Shown: in pieces, positions 23,479 to 35,223 of the stretch
How the letters are laid out: every line of letters starts with the position of its first letter
Position numbering within the stretch: the first letter of the stretch is position 1
From: Amorphophallus konjac
Lineage: Eukaryota > Streptophyta > Magnoliopsida > Alismatales > Araceae
Length of the DNA: 64,000 bases
Direction of reading: 5' to 3'
Assembly: GCA_022559845.1 (NCBI GenBank)
Contig: CM040126.1
Location: 127,200,886 to 127,264,885, forward strand
The notes under the pieces: model-generated
What the model was told of the DNA's origin: nothing
The model's database searches: none
Seen by the model: only the letters and a program-made list of their open reading frames with translations
Translations under genes and position numbers: made by a program

Positions 23479-26400
23479 TGTGGACACGGATTTTATTATC
23501 CTCTTATTTAAATCTTATCTGTTTATTATTTATTGATTTATTCGTTTGTTGGTTTATTGGCATGCCAGTCACCGGGGTGACAATTTTATTGTGCGCTCGA
23601 TCTGACATGGTCAGTCGATTGTGAAGTCCGAGTCGGGACCAAAAATCCGTCATACCCTGAACGCTATGACGTTAATTACGTCCTCCCTAAGGAGGACAAC
23701 CCTTGATTAAACGCTAAGATAGGAGGAGGACATCGGTAAAGCCACATGCTCAAAAGAAACGGAATTCATTCGTTTGCAAGACGCTAAATGGATTAGATGA
23801 AGTAGGGGTTCGTTATCTTAGGGGATAGCTCCGACAGCATATTCCCACCAGCTTGAACTATGCCAAGTGAGGAATAGGAAACTACCCATGCGGTGGCAGA
23901 GTAGGATCCGGAAAAGATCGGGCATAATTGGCCCGGAGTCCGAATGGGGACCGGCGTGACATGGCACGCTCCATGTGGGTGCGATGGCACATCTATATCC
24001 CCCTTGGAGGGACCATCGGAGGGCAGGCAAAGGCATAACTCCGTGGGCTGACGGGGTTGAGGGGGAGAACATCACAGTCACCCAATAGGATATGCATAAA
24101 TTTCGGCAGCATGTCCGCTCAACTTGGGTTATGCCAAGAGAGAATAGGTCATCATCCACGGAATGCTGGGATGACGACCGAACGAGGATGGGCACCGGGC
24201 CCCGGGACATCGCTTGCATTTATGCCATTGCTTAATATCCCCTTGAAATCCCTCGGAACTCATGTAATGACATGGCCCTTTGGGTTCATAAGGGTGAAAT
24301 CCAGATCGGGAATGAGGACTGTAGGGGAGGTCTTCCCCATTACTGTGTCTTCTCAAGGCATCCATGACGATCTCTGAACATCCCCGGGGCATATGTCTGA
24401 AGAAATCAGAAGGTTGACAGATGGCAGTGCAGAGAAGAGCCTCTGACTGGACTTCAATTGGCCAAGAAGGTGGGTCTCGGCATGGCTTTCTATCGGCCAG
24501 AGGAGGGTCTCGGCGGAGGTTTATTGGTTGGCCAAAGGGGGGTCTCGGCGGTGGTTTCTTGGCTGGCCAAAGGGCCTCTCGGCGGGGGTTTATTGGTTCA
24601 AAAGGGGGGTCTCGGCGGCGGTTTATTGGTTCAAAAAGGGGGTCTCGGCGGCGGCTTCCCGGCGCGCTCCTGGCCGCGCCGAGAAGGTGGTGCCGAGAGG
24701 CTTGCATGGAGGGGTTTGAATAGGCCTATAGGGGAGGGGGTCTCGGCGTGGAGCTTCCCGGCGCGCTCCTGGCCGCGTCGGGAGCCTGGCGCCGAGAGGC
24801 TTGCATGGAGGCTCACGTGAAAAAGGTTTAAATGGCAGGGTTTTTCGTTTAGCTGGGGGAGAGGGCATCTCGGCGTGACAGCTCTCGGCGGGGAATTTTG
24901 CACGCCGAGAAGGTGGTTTTGCGGAAGGATTTCAGGGTTTGATTGCGGTACTCTGTCCGAGAGTTTCTGGGTTTTGTGGCTCAGAGTGAGATCGAATCGG
25001 GGGTGCAGGAGGAGGTTTCATGGATGCCTCTGCTAGAGGGATGCCAGGGAAGCTGAGAGACCAAATCATCAGGAGGAGGAGAGGCCATCGTTAGGGCCCT
25101 GAGTAGCTTTCATCAATCTGCTGTCAGACGTCTGGGGGGGTCAAGAGATTGCTATCTCTGATCCCCCAGACTAGCACAGTGGCATCGAAGAAGCAAAACG
25201 GCGATGAAAGAACCCTCGGCGTCGGGACTCCAGGTCTTAATCACTCAACGGTTAGAGTGAAGACCCAGGGTTGCGTTCATCTGCGGGTTCAAATACATCT
25301 TTTATAGCCGGCAGTCCGGGAAACCAAGAGATTGATGTCTCTGGTTCCCGAACAGCACAAGAGGCTCGAGGGGAAAAACTCGAACGTATACGGAGGGCAT
25401 ACCATTGAGACAGGAAGGGAGGAGAGAATAGAACCCAACGACCCACTAAACAGGGGTGGGAGTTCTATCTTCATCCCTGCTCTAAGAACATACTCAACTC
25501 TGAAGCTCGAATCGTTCCGCCCATGGGGCATTCAGACAAATAATACGCATACGTATAGAGACAGGGGAAGCTCATATTGCCTAATATCCATCACGGCAAC
25601 TGCATTTATTTCATCCCGCTACCATTATTTACATCGACTGCAGGACTAAAGCCGAGAAACATAAAGGGGAGGAACAGGGGGAGAATCATATGAATAATCG
25701 AAGCACTAAGACTTGAACTACTACATACGGAGAACAATGAAAAAGGAACTGCGAACATGGGGGGGGGGGAGGGTGGAGCATTGACTCCTCTCCCTCCCCC
25801 TAGCAGCCCACCTGGAGCCTTTTCTTCTTCTTTTCTTCTGCTTCTTCTCTTCTCTCAGCCGGGGGGGTCTCTCTTGGCAGGACTCCCTCTCTTTTCTTTT
25901 CTCTCTTTTTCTGGCTTCTTTTTCTCTTCCTCCCGGCGTCCCCCTTTTTCTTGTTCGAAGGGAGGGGTTTTTATAAGCGTTTCCCCCCTTCTCGGCAGAC
26001 ACCATCTCGGCGCGCCTCAAACGGGCTTCCCGGCGCGCCTACCTTCAACTTCTCGGCGCCACCCTTTGGGCTTCAGCAAGTGCCTCTCGGCGCCAGCTTT
26101 TGGGCTTCAGCCAGTGCCTCTCGGCGCCACCTTTTGGGCTTCGACAAGTGACTCTCGGCGCTAATATTAAAGGCCCAATTAAAGTATTTTAGCCACTTTC
26201 ACAGGCCTATTTGGGTATTTCAAGGGCATCCTCACCCAAAAGGGTCTTCCATTGGTGACACAGCTTGTATCATTATTAAGGTTTTCATCAGTCCGTAGAC
26301 AGGGGTCTCATCAGTCCGTAGACAAGGGTTTCATCAGTCCGTAGACAGGGGTTTCATCAGTATTGCCATCTGAATGGTGACAAAACAAGGTATTATCTTA

Positions 26401-26854
26401 TCGACATCGTCACTTGAATGGTGACGAGCTCGTACATCAGCTTTAGTCTGGGAAGACCTCAGCCGGGTATATAGTCTGTGGAGACGATTCCTCTTGTGTT
26501 CTGACTTTGCAAAAGCCTTTACAATCTTCATCTGCCGGCACCGGCTTCATCTTTATCTTACATCACATCTGTCAATAAGCCGACATCTGGCCTATGCTGA
26601 CATGTCATCTGTGGGTTCTTTGATGTACCAGTAACATAGCTCTTAGTAAAAGTGTGTTGGGAGGTCCCATCGGTCGAGTAACTACCGCTCTATCAGTGTT
26701 GTCGTCTGAATGATATCGGCACCGGGTATCGGCTTGGCCGACAAAGGCTCCAGCCGGGTAGACAGTTGATGAGCTTCATCATTGGTCTTTCACTGTTGGT
26801 CTGACCCTCTTTTCAATTATGTTTTCACCCTTGTTCATTTTCCAGGTGTCAACA
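23479..26854 (-). repeat. Element B 5' LTR (right copy)
   Basis: It is the same 3,376-bp length as the left copy. It starts TGTTGACACCTGG at 26854 and ends GTCCACA at 23479 on the minus strand. It carries the same CTCGGCG arrays, pyrimidine tract and TATA box (about 25968-25975). The short open frames inside are repeat-derived. Confidence 0.96.
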
Positions 26855-26859
26855 CAACC
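26855..26859. repeat. Target site duplication of element B, right copy (CAACC)
   Basis: It follows the ACA terminus at 26854 and matches 1193-1197. Confidence 0.95.
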
Positions 26860-28475
26860 TCGTTCAGCCCCCAGCTCCTGACGCCGAGGGGTCTTATGGC
26901 GATGAAGCCTCGGTTCAGCGGCTCATGGCCCTCCACCATAGTTACCGCAACCCTTCTTTACCTTCTACCCCCGCCATCCTCCCGCTTAACCATCAAACCT
27001 CTACATCATCCGTAATCGCCAAACCCCTCATCCTACCTTCCACTTCCCCCATTATCCCGCCTATCTCCACTCCACCACCAATTCCCATACCCATCATCAC
27101 CATCCCTCCACAAATCCCTTCGCCCATCATCCCTCCAAAGCCGGTCATCTCCACTCCCCCCATAACACCGGCTATTATCACCACTACTCATGTCACCCCT
27201 ACGTCTTCCACCTCTTCATTCATCCACCCCACAGGGGCCATCAAGCTGCTTATCCTGAGCCCATCTAACGCCTTGCTGGCCCAAAATCTTGCCATATGAA
27301 GCGGGCGTTTGTTCCATAGGAACTATCCTTCTACCTGTGCTCCTGCACCTAATCCCCAATCCTCACAACAGGTCACCGATCAGGAGGAGGCAGATCCGCT
27401 GCCCGGGACACAATATGATTTGCTACATCATCTGGACCGAGTGCCTGCGAAGATTTCTATGCTGGAATTGATTAAGAGGTCCACGCTTCACCAGGATGCA
27501 CTCTGCAATTTTTTTCAGAAGGTGATGGTGAATGAAGACATGGCAGTGGACAGCCTACCAACAGCTCTGGCCACAATCTCCAAAGGGCCAGCAATTACCT
27601 TCTCTGAGACTGAACTGGCCCCCCCAGAAGCACAACAGATGCCGTTATGCATCTCTATCACTCTCAACAAAGTCAGCATAGACGCAACATTGGTAGTTAC
27701 AGGGGCTTCTATTAACGTCTTCCCTCTCAACACTTTAAGGGCCTACAACTTGTCAGAAGATCTACTAAAGTCGACCCCGACTACTATTGCAGCGTATGAT
27801 AATTCTAGGAGGGCATGTCATGGGTTAGTCCCAATTGAGTTTTATGTGCTGGACATCGACCCTATGTTCAAGGCTATCTTGGATCATCTGTGGATTGATA
27901 ATATTAATGCCGTAGCATCCACTGCCCACCAGTGCATCAAATTCCCTTTTCAAGGGAGGGTGGTCAAAGTAAAGAGCATGTCCATGGTCCAGTCTGTCAA
28001 GGCTGTCTCAGAGAAGATTCTGCCAACATTGTGCCCCAGCATGCGGCCCGTTATTTTAGTTTTAGACCTTGATTTTTCATGGGCCTATGCGCCACGCAAG
28101 CCTACCACTGTGCCGATCGATGTCAAAATAAAGCCCCAGATACGAGATTCAAAGGGGTGGAATATGATCTTAAAGCTGGGTTATCAGTCGGGGAGAGGCC
28201 TCGGCGCACAATTACAAGGGCGAACCAAACCGATCCCGAAAGGCAAAAAGATGAACAGGAGGGGCCTCGGTTATCGAGAATCCTCACTCTCAATTTTGGG
28301 TGACTCTGGGCCATTGACATGGGACTACCGCCAACATTTTTTTAAAGGCCATCTCCAACCAGGCACTTTGAAGACATCACCGAGTCAGCTCAAGGAAGAA
28401 AATGCAGCTTACACAGTCGACAGCCCGCCATTGCTGCCTAAGGGGCCGGTCGACGATATGATTGACTTTAGCTAA
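26860..28475 (+). pseudogene. Element A gag end, protease and G-patch
   Basis: This continues the gag frame cut at 1197. A Pro/Ile/Thr-rich linker (26930-27290) precedes a protease region with VVTGASINVFPL at about 27692, where the catalytic Asp of the D-T/S-G motif is Val; element C has DTGASIN. A conserved IDPMFKAILDHLWID block follows. A glycine-rich G-patch, GWNMILKLGYQSGRGLG, lies at about 28160-28205. TGA at 27297 sits where C has an Arg codon (CGA to TGA likely). The frame ends at TAA 28473. Confidence 0.88.
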
Positions 28476-28905
28476 GCATTTGAAAGATTGTTCTATGAGG
28501 AAGAAAACTGTCAAAGAAACCATGAGGTATGGCTTTTGTGTTATGAGCCGAAGAAGCAAGTTCATCGCCCGCGGGAAAGGGGGAGCTCACCCGTCATATT
28601 CACTTCGTATCCTTCCCACTTATTTTCATTCTTTCAAAAGTTGGTATCCATACCCCACTCACCTCCGACCTTAATCAATCCACTGCTGTTGGAGCTTCGT
28701 ACCGATTTCCTCATTGTCAGGACATGCGATTGATGTCCTCCAATTGATCCATCCACTCCTTTCTTCTCCTCCTCCGATCCTTTCCTCGACATCTTTTGTC
28801 CATCTAAATATCCCCTTAGGCTTCCTCCTCCACCTTTCTCTCCATCTTGCTACATGATCTCCACTGATCTCCAAAAAAAACATCAAATATGAAACGGAGA
28901 TTTAA
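28476..28905 (+). pseudogene. Element A protease-RT spacer, degraded
   Basis: It corresponds to 54000-53520 in element C but is broken by stops and frame changes; only short matches such as FERLFYEEE can be followed. It resumes near 28906 with VEDYAIYSPSYSQGHE. It probably served as a spacer of unknown role. Confidence 0.6.
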
Positions 28906-31500
28906 GTGGAAGATTACGCTATCTATTCTCCATCTTACTCCCAGGGGCATGAGGCTTCTACAGCCTCCCTCTCATTAGAATTCCTCTCTCCTAGATTAGG
29001 CATAGGGTATGTCAAGTCTATGGTAGTAGAACAGGTAAGTCTAGAGAAGTAGGATCTTGTTCTAGGTCATCCAACACTTCCTTGTCTGAGCCGCGCCCGC
29101 CAACGCGTCTTCCAAATCCATTCCTGATAGGTTTTTGCAGGATCTAGCTCAGCGGTGCCATGCTCTTCTGAAATGCCCGGAGTTCACAGCTACGGCGATT
29201 GTGATCAAAGAAGATGAGGAGCAAGGCAAGGTGTCAAGCGATGACGGATTAGGAGTCTATGAAATCATGGATGAAAAGGACCTGATTGATCTTGAGGACA
29301 GCGACGTAGATGACACTGCTGATTTGTATGCGTAGGGTTTAAAGAGATTTGATGAGCCATCATCAGTAGTGGATGAACCTACGAAGGAAATAAATCTCAG
29401 AACTGAAGAAGACCCCAGGCCTATCATTATTGCTGCTAATCTCCCTCTGGAAGTTGAAGAAGATTTAGTCAAGGTCTTAAGGGAGTATAGCGATTCTTTT
29501 GCCTGGTCTTATGAGGACATACCGAGTCTTGACCCCTCTTTGGTTGAACATCGATTAGTGCTTAACCTAGGGGAAACACCCGTTAAACAAAAACTAAGGA
29601 GATTTCACCCCCACAAGGCCTTGAGGATGAAGGAAGAGGTCGATAAATTACACAAGGCCAGGTTCATTAGAGTTGTTTTATATCCTCAGTGGGTGGCGAA
29701 TATAGTCCCTGTCATCAAGAAGGACGGAAAAGTACGAATTTGCATTGATTTCAGGGATCTTAACAAAGCATGTCCCAAAAACGATTTCCCGCTGCCTCAT
29801 ATAGATGTATTGGTGGACAACACCACCGGGTATGAAGCTCTATCATTCCTGGATGGTTATTCAGGCTATAACCAAATCCGTCTTGCTCCCTAAGATCGGA
29901 AGAAAATCTCCTTCACCACGTCCTGGGGTACGTACTGCTATGTGGTCATGCCGTTTGGTTTAAAGAATGCGGGTGCCACTTATCAAAGGGCGATGATGCA
30001 TGTTTACATGGAAGCTTACGTGGATGATATTTTGGTGAAGTCGTGGACTAAAGAAGAACACCCTGCCATTCTAGCTAAGGTGCTTCAGAGAGTTAGGGAG
30101 TACCAATTAAAAATGAATCCAAATAAGTGTGTTTTTGGAGTCTCTTCAGAGAAGTTGCTAGGCTTTATAGTTAGTAAACGAGGGATTCAGATTGATCCTA
30201 ACAAAGCAAAGGCCGTCATGGACATGTCTCCGCCTAAGAATATCACAGAACTTCGAGGACTGATTGGACGATTAAAATTTATCAGAAGGTTCATATCCCA
30301 ACATTCTCAGAGGAGCCGCCCATTTTATGAATTGCTAAAGGCAGGGGTCAAGTTTGAATGGAATCAAGACTGTTAGAAGGCCTACGAGGATTTGAAGGTT
30401 TATTTGTCTAATCCCCCAGTTTTGCAACCTCATGTCCCTGGGAAACCCCTCATCCTATACATTTCTGTTATCGAGGACTCCCTAGGAGCTATCCTGGCAC
30501 AAGTAGATGATGAAGGCAAAGAGCGGGTAACTTATTACCTCTCCAGGTTATTTAACCCCACGGAGGCCAAGTACACTACCATGGAGAAAACTTGTGTCGC
30601 CTTAGTTTGGGTAGCTCAGAAGCTGAAACACTACTTCCTAGCCTACCCAGTTAGGTTAATCTCTAGAATAGACCAAATCGTTATCTCTTAGAAAAGCCTG
30701 TCCTTTCTAGTAGGTTAGCTTGCTGGCAGAGCTTCCTCTCTCAGTTTGATATCACATTCATCGTTCAGAAGGCAATCAAAGGATATGCCATCGCTGAGCA
30801 TCTAACCCATCTTCCTATCCTCTACACGGACTCTATTCAGGACGATTTCCCTGACGAGCATCTCTCTATTCTTACTCATCATTCATTTTAGTCTCTACAC
30901 TTCGATGGTGCGCTCAATTCCCAAGGTCGAGGGATAGGTGTTGTTCTCCTCACTCTGGAAGGGGTGACGATTCCCTTTGCTTATCAGCTCCGTTTTCCTG
31001 CTACCAACAACATCGCCGAGTATGAGGCTCTCCTGCCCGGATTGAAGCAGGCCTATCTCTTGGGCGCGCGCTACTTAAACATCATAGGAGATTCTCAGCT
31101 CGTTCTGCGGCAAGTTCTGTCCACTTATCGCACTCGTGACCTAAAGCTCAAGCCATATCAGGATTTGGTCACTCTCTTGGCTATGCAATTCCGTAAGCTA
31201 ATCTACATCCATACTCCTCAATCTCAGAATATCATTGCAGATGCACTGGCATCGCTCGCTTCCTCCCTGTCTTTCCCTCTCAGTCGAAGCACTGAGACTA
31301 TCGTCATCCAGAGATTGGACGCTCCTTCTCTTCAGAATCCTAGGTTCACCAACCTTAGGAAGGCTGTGGAGGCTAGGGCTGAGAAGAAAGATTTGAAGGA
31401 AGTGTCCCTAACTGAGTTAGAAGAGATTCTAGAGGAAGAAGAATTGCCATGGTACCATGAAATTGAGCTATATTGCAGAGATGGATCGTTCCCAGAAGGG
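28906..31500 (+). pseudogene. Element A reverse transcriptase and two RNase H modules
   Basis: RT shows VPVIKKDGKVRICIDFRDLN, LDGYSGYNQIRLAP, MPFGLKNAGATYQRAM and catalytic YVDD near 30017. Compared with C it lacks about six residues just before YVDD, an 18-base in-frame deletion in a critical region. The first RNase H (LILYISVIEDSLGAIL) runs to a frameshift near 30680. The second has HFDGALNSQGRGIG, NNIAEYEAL, GDSQLVLRQ and NIIADALASLAS. Breaks are TAA after RLAP (29891), TAG at 30374, and degraded sequence at 30690-30960. Confidence 0.92.
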
Positions 31501-32707
31501 GCAAGTGCCGAACAGCGTAAGGCTATTAGAAGGGCCGCCTCAAAGTACACTATCATTGCTAGAGAATTATACAGGCGCGCTCTTAATGGAATGCTTAAGA
31601 GATGTCTCGATGACGATGAAGCGTGGAAGGTGGCCGAAGCAGCCCATTCTAGTGAGTGTGGAGGTCATGTCAATGGCCAGGCTCTAGTGAAGAAAATCTT
31701 AGGCAGGGTTATTATTGGCCCACTCTAGAGGAAGATTGCTCCCTCTATGTCCGGAGATGTCTTAAATGCCAACTCCACGCTGATAAAATACATGCTCCAG
31801 CTTCATCTCATCATCCTCTCTCTGCTCCTTGGACATTCTCCATGTGGGATTTCGACATTATTGGCCCGCTCGGTGATCCCAACTCTCAGACAAAGCTGAA
31901 ATCCTTTATCCTCACCGCCACTGAGTACTTCCCCAAGTGGGCCAAAGCGGAAGAATACGCGGGGATCAAAGCTACCACGGTGTGCCACTTTATCTTGAAG
32001 AATATCATCTCGCGGTTCGAAGTGCTAAGCAGCATCATCACCGACAATGGACCCCAGTTCATCTCTCAAGAGCTACAGGACCTTTGTAAGAAGTTCAATA
32101 TCGCATTGCATCATTCATCTCCATATTACCCACAAGGCAACGGTCAAGCTGAAGCCACTAATAAAATCCTTCTCAAAATCATAAAGAAAATATGTGAATC
32201 TCACAAATTTTCTGATTGGCCTGAACGGTTAGTGGAAGCTCTATGGGCTTATCGCACCTCCGTCCGTACTCCTACGGGGCAAACCCCCTATGCTCTCACT
32301 TACGGGATGGAGGCAGTGCTCCCATACAAAATTTTGGCCCCTTCTCTGAGGGTGCAGCTCGATAAGGAACTAAATCTCGATGAACGTCTAGAGGCGTTGC
32401 TCGTCCAGTTGGAACTCTTAGATGAGAAGAGGATGAATGCGGCCGATCACGTGTCCATTTATCAAAAGAGGGTTTCGTGTTATTTTCAAAAGAAGGTCAT
32501 TGAGCGCAAATTTCAAGTAGGTGATATGATTTTGAAATGCAAATTCATTCGGTCCGGAGGTCCTAGGTCCAAATTGCAACTAACTGGGAAAGGCCATTCG
32601 TCGTGAGAGAGGCTTATCCAGGGAATGCATATCGCCTAGTCAACGCGGAAGGTAAGGAGTTGTCTCACGCCTGGAATGGGTTGTATCTTAAACGCTTTTT
32701 CCCTTAG
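31501..32707 (+). pseudogene. Element A integrase
   Basis: The HHCC zinc module ends in CLKCQLHADK. Core motifs are FDIIGPLGD, TDNGPQF and GNGQAEATNK (DD35E complete). The C-terminal domain ends NGLYLKRFFP then TAG 32705-32707. Frameshifts fall near 31700 and 32580. Similarity to element C integrase is high through the core, so they are one family. Confidence 0.92.
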
Positions 32708-33848
32708 AGTCAGGCTAATGAAGGCCTGGTGGCAATGTGTTCCTTTCCTCGATCATGAAGGAGGATTCCGAGATTGACAAAACACACACTTCACGACATC
32801 CCTGGTCGGGTTCCCCGGTGTTGTGTAAATACCGTTTCTCCCTGGCCATGCTTGGGGGAAGTAAAAGTCCATGTACGTTTCTTTCCTCAGCTCAATCTAG
32901 GGGCAAGAGGTGAATAAGGGGGCGATGACTGATCTAAAACACCCTGACGAGAAGAGGTCTCAAATAGGGGCAGTCCGTTATAACCTGATTCCACAGAAAA
33001 GAGAAAGCAATAGCAATGGTAACAAAAGGAGCAAAAAAATCTAAGCAAAATCAAACGTTCATTTCAAAAACTCGGAGTCCCAAAAATCAAAAAGCTCATA
33101 CAATATGAAACTTGCCATGGCAAGAGTGGCAGTACAGTTTCCCGACAGGACATTATGAGCCCGGTCGTACGCGTGCCTAGGGTGGATGAAGGTTCGATGA
33201 CGGACACAAAGTCCCGGCACAACAGACTGAATCTCTAAAGGGGTTGTCGTGAGAAGGATTCAAGCTCTAAAACCTCTATACCTGGTCTAAGCTTACCTCC
33301 AAAATTCATTTTTTGTTTTAGGACCAAAACAGTACCTTGGGTATGGCCTCGGCAGAAGCACTATCATGAAGATTGGCCTCGGCCGGGGGTTGTCACTTTA
33401 AAAAGCACGCTGGTCTCAGGAGATTCTTAGTATGACAGGTAGGGCTCTTTTTATCGGGACGGATTTAGCTTTCAAAATCCAAAAAAAATCAGATATTTCA
33501 AAGTCCAAAAAAATCAGATATTTCAAAGTTCAAAAAAATCAAATATTTCGAAATAAAAAAAAATCAGATATTTCAAAATCCAAAAAAACCAAATATTTCA
33601 AAACCAAAAAAAGGACATCATCATTGCATAGCATGTATTCGCATTCATACTACTTATTGCATTTTCACCTATTTTAAAAGGGCTCCACCCCTTGACCAAA
33701 TATAAAGAATTGGTCATTCTCTAACTTGCTGCAAGCAAGGGGTTGAGCCTAAGAACGAATCTAACTTATTTTTTATTTTAAGTGTGTGTAGAGACAGGTC
33801 ACATGTCTGGATTCAAAAGCTACAAAATTTCTCTATCCTCTATCCTTT
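32708..33848. other. Element A 3' non-coding region
   Basis: No gene is seen. It contains phrases shared with element C at 48,900-49,680, such as the GGCCTCGGC region and GACGGACACAAAG, plus an AT-rich short repeat at 33475-33625. It appears to be the old 3' UTR between gag-pol and the convergent antisense gene. Confidence 0.6.
33475..33625. repeat. AT-rich tandem repeat, element A
   Basis: Units of about 22-26 bases contain ATATTTCAAA and CCAAAAAAATCAG, about six copies. Its reverse complement is the expanded repeat of element C at 48600-48915. The open frame over it is a translation of the repeat. Confidence 0.85.
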
Positions 33849-34115
33849 GCGGTCTACTGCTAGACCGCTTAATTTTCCCTAGCGGTCATTTAATGGACCA
33901 TTTTCCTCACCCGAGAGCCAAAACTCAGTCTTTTTCTGCCCTCTATCGTGGCGATCTATCGCTAGACCGTTAGCCCCGTTCTGGCGGTCCAGTAGGCGAC
34001 CGTATGGTCCACCCGAAAGTCAAAAAATTTAGAGTTTTTCCGAGTCTTTCCCTTGGTGGTCTATTGCTAGACCGTCGGGCTCGTCTAGCGGTCCTTTGTT
34101 GAACCGTTTCTAAAA
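33849..34115. repeat. Palindrome cluster, element A, downstream of the DUF7745-like gene
   Basis: About six units have the form GCGGTC/CGGTC then GACCG(C). The best is 33849-33868, with arms GCGGTCTA and TAGACCGC around four bases. Others lie near 33882, 33952, 33984, 34056 and 34090 with different centres. This is part of the motif family described under findings. Confidence 0.8.
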
Positions 34116-34263
34116 TAGAGAATTCTGTTTTGTTGATCTATCAAGCCGAAATTGTAAGTCCATTGCACATCTTTTAAAACAAAGCTCTCATTCATTCATT
34201 TCGAACTCATAATACATTATTCTTTCAAAGAAATTCAGAAATTCATGATCATAAAGCTTAAAT

Positions 34264-35218
34264 TACATTCAATTTTCTATCCGCATGAGGCCGGATTTTG
34301 CGCAATTCCTTCACATAAGCTTGATACTCCTCTCGTTCTCTATCACCTCCGCTAGCAAGGTACGGACTCGGCTAATCTCCCACATTGTCAGAGCGCTCCG
34401 TATAGCCCATTCGTCCTGCTCGGTCCCAATCTTCCTAGCTTGAAGGGGAGGGTAGTGTGATAATGCTTGAACCGTGGTGCGAGGTAGCCCGATTTGTAAG
34501 TAGCACCGGTGCGGGTTGTAGATCGCCAAGGTAGTGTTCCCCACTAGCTGCAGGTCTAGGCCCAATCACCGAGGTAATCTGAGGGTAGTGCCTTGAAGAG
34601 CCCGGGGTCGCATCATGAACTTGGCAAAAGGTAAAGTGTTGAGGAAGAGGCACCAATCATCCCTTGTCTTTTTATCTGCGGTCCGGCACTCAACCTGTGA
34701 AGAGAACCCAAATGTGCCCCCTATGAAGAAGAGTGGGTGGCTCCCAAATATGCGGCTGGCTGAAGGCAAGTCCTCCTGGGATAAGAATTTGAGCCTAATT
34801 CCCATCCAGCACTCAAGGACGATCATGGACCGGAAGAGGGGACCCCCTAGTGAAGCTGAACTAAGGCCTTCATAGAGGTATGAAAGGATGGCTTGAGAGA
34901 TGGATAAACCCCGCCACAACGCACTAATGATGCTGAGATTTTCGATATCTAAGAGGTGGTCGGTGGTGGTAAAAAGCAAAATCCCGCACAAACAAATGGA
35001 GACGGCTTTTGCTATGGCTTCAAACCTACCGCTCTTGTTCTTGCAATAAGCGGTGATCCATTGGGCCATGGGTATCAAATGGATATGGTGAGAGCTAATA
35101 ATGGTCCTAACATCCTTTGGATTGTGAATGAAACCCCCTAAGATGAGTGATGGGTCTATAGGTTCAATCGTGTGGCACACCAAGTCTTCATCCCCCACCT
35201 TAGTCTTAGGAAGGGCTA
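34264..35218 (-). pseudogene. Element A antisense DUF7745-like gene, 3' part
   Basis: The minus-strand frame (MGDEDLVCHTIEPIDP to TTLRLPR, then MGLDLQLVGNTTLAIY to SRVRTLL) matches the plus-strand gene at 46731-47918 of element C almost throughout, including FGSHPLFFIGG and MWEISRV. A stop lies near 34566 and a frameshift near 34330; otherwise it is well kept. Element C's insertion cuts it at 35218, and the N-terminal part is at 60804-61287. The family is plant-specific and retroelement-associated; its function is unknown to me. The DUF7745 name is a recognition by the pattern W-H/x-P-x-T-x-T-F-x-F-P-x-x-E-A-T-x-L-L-E-E and not a database result. Confidence 0.8.
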
Positions 35219-35223
35219 GGTAG
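35219..35223. repeat. Target site duplication of element C, left copy (GGTAG)
   Basis: GGTAG precedes the LTR terminus TGTTGACATG at 35224 and recurs at 60799-60803 after the other terminus. Removing C restores A's antisense frame across the join. Confidence 0.95.

Larger units (their letters stand above)
1198..26854 (-). mobile_element. Element B: complete 25.7-kb Tat-like Gypsy retrotransposon, minus orientation
   Basis: It is bounded by two 3,376-bp LTRs and a 5-bp duplication. In element orientation the order is LTR (26854-23479), primer site, one long gag-pol frame (about 23357-14277), tandem repeats (14265-11030), an antisense PMD gene (10666-5433 region, transcribed +), polypurine tract (4587-4574) and LTR (4573-1198). 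Two RNase H modules plus antisense genes near the 3' end are known hallmarks of the Tat branch (for example Retand and Grande types). Its length is at the upper end for plant LTR elements, with long LTRs and an accessory region of about 10 kb. The LTRs look about 98% identical in the stretch compared by eye, so it is the youngest large insertion here. Confidence 0.95.

Noticed and set aside
33432..33677. Lys/Ser-rich open frame (and 48403-48795 on the other strand)
   Set aside because: Translation of the AT-rich tandem repeat.
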